DNA of 64,000 nt, taken from Chitinophaga solisilvae. GTDB taxonomy: Bacteria > Bacteroidota > Bacteroidia > Chitinophagales > Chitinophagaceae. Position 1 is the first letter of the stretch; every line of letters begins with the position of its first letter. The position numbers and the translations under genes were made by a program. Below the pieces are notes generated by a model. That model saw only the letters and a list, made by a program, of their open reading frames with translations, searched no databases and was not told where the DNA came from. The DNA is taken from the NCBI RefSeq assembly GCF_009928525.1, contig NZ_JAABOK010000010.1, forward strand, positions 124,001 through 188,000, written 5' to 3'. Positions 61,158 to 64,000 of the stretch are shown here, in pieces.

Positions 61158-61310
61158 ATGAAAAAAATACATCCCAAAAAACTACAACTTCCCAGAATCA
61201 GGATTGCTACCCTGGGTAATATTCCGACGGCACAGGAAAGACTGACGGAAATCTGGTGTACCAGATCTCCATGTCCGACAAAAGGTGCGATTACCTGCAA
61301 GTGCGGCTGA
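61158..61310 (+). CDS. RiPP-type precursor peptide 2 (class I lanthipeptide-like leader)
   Basis: A 50-residue peptide whose leader repeats that of the preceding gene: K-L-Q-L-P-R-I-R-I-A-T-L-G at residues 8-20 (11 of 13 positions identical). The tail is unrelated (E-I-W-C-T-R-S-P-C-P-T-K-G-A-I-T-C-K-C-G) and has four Cys and four Thr/Ser. Conserved leader with divergent core is the hallmark of RiPP families. The gene lies between hairpins A5 and C2. The ATG is the only one in this frame that includes the full leader. Confidence 0.7.
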   Translation: MKKIHPKKLQLPRIRIATLGNIPTAQERLTEIWCTRSPCPTKGAITCKCG

Positions 61311-61317
61311 TATAAAT

Positions 61318-61433
61318 ATTTACGGATTTTGGGATTTTCTGATTTAGGAATTTATAAATGCAGCAAAGATCTTAGCATAGCTATCCGCTGCATTTATAAA
61401 TTCCTAAATCAGAAAATCCCAAAATCCGTAAAT
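61318..61433. repeat. Inverted repeat element C2 (class C arms), perfect hairpin
   Basis: Arms 61318-61364 and 61387-61433 are perfectly complementary over 47 bases. The arm runs ATTTACGGATTTTGGGATTTT... and ends ATGCAGC. The 22-base loop begins AAAGATCTTAGC, the same apex start and the same loop length as in composite element A4/C1. It starts 7 bases after precursor gene 2 and lies 8 bases from the stop of the reductase gene on the other strand. Confidence 0.93.
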
Positions 61434-61441
61434 CTCAATAA

Positions 61442-62071
61442 TTAATATGCTACGGTGAACCTGGCGCGTATGTGCTGTGGTTTTTCCAGTTCATCGATCA
61501 TGGCGATGGCGTAATCGGCAGTGGAAATGCTGCTCTTGTTGTTGCTGTCGGTGAGCAGCTGGTCTTTACCCAGGCGGAATTTGCCGGTACGTTCGCCGGG
61601 AGCAATCATAGCAGCGGGGCTGAGTGCGGTCCATTCCAGGTCCTTGTCTGCCTGCAGTACACGGAACGCTTCTCTGGTGGCAGATGCGCCGCCTTTCCAT
61701 TCGGCCGGAAATTCGGGCGTATCCAGCAGTTGCAGTCCGGGCGCTACTTCCAGGCTACCGGCGCCGCTCACTACGAGAAGTCTTTTAATACCGGCTTTTT
61801 TAACGCCGTTGATGATAGCCTGTATGGCTTTTACATAAGTATCGGTGTCATGGGAATTGTAGGCGCTGATGACAGCGTCGTTGCCTGCTACCAGTGATGC
61901 AACTGTTGCTTCGTTGCTCACATCTCCCTCTTTCACTGTCAGGTGCGGATCCGTGATAGTGATCTTTGACGGATTACGTACAATGGCAGTCACTTCATGC
62001 CCTCTGCCCAGTGCTTCTTTCAGAATTTCAGTGCCAATAAAACCGGATGCGCCGATGATCGCTACTTTCAT
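61442..62071 (-). CDS. NAD(P)-binding reductase, atypical SDR (NmrA-like)
   Basis: The 209-residue Rossmann-fold protein starts MKVAIIGASGFIGTEILKEA, with the glycine-rich G-A-S-G-F-I-G for NAD(P). It continues with NDAVISAYNSHDTD and LLVVSGAGSLEVAPG, close to the NmrA/atypical SDR type that usually lacks the Y-x-x-x-K pair, as seems the case here. Members reduce quinones or act as redox sensors. A palindromic operator at its predicted start point implies regulation by a dedicated repressor, often of the HxlR type for such genes, but no such regulator is encoded in the window. Confidence 0.85.
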   Translation of the reverse strand: MKVAIIGASGFIGTEILKEALGRGHEVTAIVRNPSKITITDPHLTVKEGDVSNEATVASLVAGNDAVISAYNSHDTDTYVKAIQAIINGVKKAGIKRLLVVSGAGSLEVAPGLQLLDTPEFPAEWKGGASATREAFRVLQADKDLEWTALSPAAMIAPGERTGKFRLGKDQLLTDSNNKSSISTADYAIAMIDELEKPQHIRARFTVAY

Positions 62072-62163
62072 GTTGGTAGTTTTTTATAGTAAGATAATTA
62101 CAGCTGATGCCAGCCATTTGTTTAATTGTTATATTTTTTATTACAGTTTTATGGATAAAAGAA

Positions 62164-62181
62164 GACAGCTGATCATCTGTC
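62164..62181 (-). promoter_or_regulatory. 18-bp palindrome in the leader of the reductase gene
   Basis: GACAG-C-TGATCA-T-CTGTC is palindromic except for one position. It lies just 3' of the 9-5-9 inverted repeat in the direction of transcription. Confidence 0.6.
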
Positions 62182-62184
62182 TTA

Positions 62185-62207
62185 ACTGTAATTAAATAAA
62201 TTACAGT
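62185..62207 (-). promoter_or_regulatory. Operator candidate of the reductase gene
   Basis: ACTGTAATT-N5-AATTACAGT is a perfect 9-5-9 inverted repeat directly downstream of the -7 element. Extra ATTACAG half-sites occur at 62098-62104 and 62140-62146. The arrangement suits a dimeric winged-helix repressor. Confidence 0.75.
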
Positions 62208-62208
62208 A

Positions 62209-62238
62209 CAAAAATAAGCAATTCTCCCAAAAGGCAAA
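62209..62238 (-). promoter_or_regulatory. Promoter of the reductase gene
   Basis: On the minus strand TTTG (62235-62238), an 18-base spacer and TATTTTTG (62209-62216), one base short of the ideal spacing. The start point would fall in the 9-5-9 palindrome, leaving a leader of about 130 bases. Confidence 0.7.
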
Positions 62239-62242
62239 ATTT

Positions 62243-62330
62243 ATTTAGTTATTTGAGATTCTCACTCATCAAAAAGCCCCCTGAGCATTCAGGGGGCTTT
62301 TTGATGAGTGAGAATCTCAAATAACTAAAT
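62243..62330. repeat. Inverted repeat element A6 (class A arms) enclosing a terminator
   Basis: Arms 62243-62284 and 62289-62330 are perfectly complementary over 42 bases with a 4-base loop (GCAT). The outer half is class A (ATTTAGTTATTTGAGATT); the inner half AAAAAGCCCCCTGA/TCAGGGGGCTTTTT is a textbook terminator working on both strands. It begins 8 bases after the pyrophosphatase stop. Confidence 0.93.
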
Positions 62331-62338
62331 AACCAAAT

Positions 62339-64000
62339 CTATTTAACGAGGTAGGCCGTTGCCTTGCTGGCAGGAGGCGTTACCGTTTTAACTTTAGCAG
62401 TAGGGGCAGGAGCGGCTTCCTTGGTATGGAATTTCTCTGCCAGGGTAGGCGCTATTACCAGTGAAACGATGGACATCAGTTTGATGAGGATGTTCATGGA
62501 CGGACCGGAGGTATCTTTAAACGGATCGCCTACAGTATCGCCGGTAACGGATGCCTTGTGTGGCTCAGATTTTTTGTAGTAGGTTTCGCCATTGATTTCC
62601 ACGCCTTTTTCAAATGATTTTTTGGCATTATCCCAGGCGCCGCCGGCGTTGTTCTGGAAGATACCCATTAACACACCGCTCACGGTAGCGCCGGCCAGGA
62701 AACCGCCTAATACTTCAGGGCCTAAGATAAAGCCGATCAGCAGCGGGGAAATCAGGGCTATGGCGCCAGGCAGGATCATTTCACGGATAGATGCCTGGGT
62801 GGAAATAGCTACACATTTATCATATTCGGGTTTGCCGGTACCATCCATGATACCCGGAATTTCCCGGAACTGACGGCGTACTTCCTCTACCATCGCCATA
62901 GCAGCGCGCCCTACGGCGGCAATAGCCAGGGAAGAGAAGATAAACGGAATCATACCACCGATGAACAGACCGGCCAGTACATCCGCCTTATAAATATCGA
63001 TACCGCTGATACCAGCCACGCCCACAAAAGCGGCAAACAGCGCCAGGGCTGTCAGCGCAGCGGATGCAATGGCAAAACCTTTACCGGTAGCGGCAGTAGT
63101 GTTACCTACCGCATCGAGGATATCTGTTTTCTCCCGTACATCTTTTGGTAATTCGCTCATTTCCGCGATACCACCGGCATTATCGGCAATAGGTCCGAAT
63201 GCGTCTATCGCCAGCTGCATGGCAGTAGTAGCCATCATACCGGCAGCCGCAATGGCCACACCATATAAACCGGCAAAGGCATAAGAGCCGTAAATGCCGC
63301 AGGCCAGCACAATAATAGGCAGCGTGGTGGACTCCATACCTACAGACAAACCGCCGATGATGTTGGTGGCAGCACCGGTAGCCGACTGACGGATAATGGA
63401 ACGTACCGGGCGTTTACCCATAGCCGTATAATATTCTGTGATGATGCTCATCAGCGTACCTACCACCAGGCCAACGGCGATAGCGCCGAACACCTGTCCT
63501 TTGGTGAACTCATGACCACGCAGTACCATCACACCGTCAGGCAGTATCCAGTTCACCAGGAACCAGGAAGCGATGGCGGTGAGCACAATGGAACCCCAGT
63601 TACCCATGTTGAGTGCTTTCTGTACAACGCCGGTGTTAAGACCTGCGCCGTCGCTGATTTTTACGAAGAAGGTACCGATGATGGAGAATACGATACCGAT
63701 ACCGGCAATCAGCATTGGCAGGAGGATGGGGGCTAAGCCGCCAAATGCATCCTGGGAGCTGGTTTCAGAGCCAAGTACCATGGTAGCGAGTACGGTAGCA
63801 ACATAGGAGCCGAACAGGTCAGCACCCATACCTGCCACATCGCCTACGTTATCGCCTACGTTATCGGCAATAGTGGCGGGGTTGCGGGGATCGTCTTCCG
63901 GAATGCCGGCTTCCACTTTTCCTACCAGGTCAGCGCCTACGTCGGCCGCCTTGGTATAGATACCGCCGCCTACGCGGGCAAACAAGGCAATACTTTCTGC
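62339..64000 (-). CDS. hppA: Membrane-bound ion-pumping pyrophosphatase, K+-dependent type (N-terminus cut by window edge)
   Basis: The last 553 residues are present and the frame runs off the right edge. The family's DVGADLVGKVE and DDPRNPATIADNVGDNVGD motifs, which bind Mg-pyrophosphate, lie at the start of the visible part. G-N-T-T-A-A-T-G-K-G carries Ala at the position that distinguishes K+-dependent enzymes from the Lys of K+-independent ones. K+-dependent members pump Na+ or H+; which ion cannot be settled without the missing helices. A 25-residue Ala/Pro/Lys-rich tail (APAPTAKVKTVTPPASKA) ends the protein. Element A6 follows and supplies the terminator. Confidence 0.95.
   Translation of the reverse strand, partial: AESIALFARVGGGIYTKAADVGADLVGKVEAGIPEDDPRNPATIADNVGDNVGDVAGMGADLFGSYVATVLATMVLGSETSSQDAFGGLAPILLPMLIAGIGIVFSIIGTFFVKISDGAGLNTGVVQKALNMGNWGSIVLTAIASWFLVNWILPDGVMVLRGHEFTKGQVFGAIAVGLVVGTLMSIITEYYTAMGKRPVRSIIRQSATGAATNIIGGLSVGMESTTLPIIVLACGIYGSYAFAGLYGVAIAAAGMMATTAMQLAIDAFGPIADNAGGIAEMSELPKDVREKTDILDAVGNTTAATGKGFAIASAALTALALFAAFVGVAGISGIDIYKADVLAGLFIGGMIPFIFSSLAIAAVGRAAMAMVEEVRRQFREIPGIMDGTGKPEYDKCVAISTQASIREMILPGAIALISPLLIGFILGPEVLGGFLAGATVSGVLMGIFQNNAGGAWDNAKKSFEKGVEINGETYYKKSEPHKASVTGDTVGDPFKDTSGPSMNILIKLMSIVSLVIAPTLAEKFHTKEAAPAPTAKVKTVTPPASKATAYLVK

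Noticed and set aside
60781..62338. Complete lanthipeptide biosynthetic cluster around the precursor genes
   Set aside because: No LanB, LanC, LanM, radical-SAM, protease or ABC transporter gene is found; only a reductase lies nearby, with an unrelated operator.
1..64000. tRNA or rRNA genes and IS elements
   Set aside because: No cloverleaf, rRNA-like sequence or transposase gene was recognised on either strand.

Overview
The window comes from a Bacteroidota chromosome, most likely the family Chitinophagaceae and probably Chitinophaga or a close relative. The support is gene content: a short primary sigma factor without region 1.1, DUF4249/TonB-receptor and OMP-barrel receptor genes, DUF3822-rsmD-coaD, BrxB-type bacilliredoxin and type B L31. 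Promoters also match the Bacteroidota TTTG-N19-TAnnTTTG consensus, and two small peptides carry leaders like those of Bacteroidota class I lanthipeptides. No rRNA, tRNA, CRISPR array, phage or transposase gene was seen. The genus is an inference.

Layout. 1-5.8 kb: start of coaE, a hybrid histidine kinase, a POT peptide transporter, then yajC, a DUF1573 lipoprotein and nusB. 6.2-14.4 kb: groES-groEL, two FKBP-type lipoprotein isomerases, L-serine ammonia-lyase, and a large metallopeptidase/propeller/barrel protein. 14.4-24 kb: valS, threonine aldolase, primary sigma factor, thioredoxin reductase, folB, a TPR protein and a MATE exporter. 24-32 kb: DUF3822-rsmD-coaD-thioesterase, a Nudix enzyme, pyrE, an exported HMA protein, WbqC and a fold-type-III decarboxylase. 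32.4-39 kb: a kinase-less membrane sensor-like protein, hsp20, bacilliredoxin, lgt-hemerythrin-sulfatase and a DUF2167 protein. 39.4-45.3 kb: a barrel receptor and an ECF sigma/membrane anti-sigma/DUF4097/DUF2807 envelope operon. 45.3-49.5 kb: yajQ, L31, a GlmU-like gene, tpiA, a 2H-like protein and acylphosphatase. 49.9-57 kb: blaR1-blaI type pair, a sterol-desaturase-like hydroxylase, and a DUF4249/TonB-receptor pair. 57-64 kb: AraC and Crp regulators, Old Yellow Enzyme, an exported RidA, two RiPP-like precursor peptides, an NAD(P)-binding reductase, and the C-terminal part of a Na+/H+ pyrophosphatase.

Two things stand out beyond housekeeping. First, ten long intergenic inverted repeats, built from three recurring arm types (A: TTATTTGAGATTTG; B: tandem AATTACG heptads; C: GGATTTT arms with a TGCAGC-AAAGATCT apex), form hairpins with stems of 16 to about 105 bp. 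Nine of ten sit just 3' of a stop codon. One is a composite with a C element nested inside an A element. Second, at 60.86-61.31 kb two short genes share a conserved leader (K-L-x-L-x-R-I-R-I-A-T-L-G) followed by unrelated Cys/Ser/Thr-rich tails, the architecture of a ribosomally made, modified peptide family. No maturation enzyme is in the window, and the second gene is bracketed by two of the hairpin elements.

Two local regulatory circuits can be read directly. The blaI-like gene has two 16-bp palindromes around a perfect -33/-7 promoter, and the reductase at 61.4 kb has a 9-5-9 inverted repeat over its predicted transcription start.
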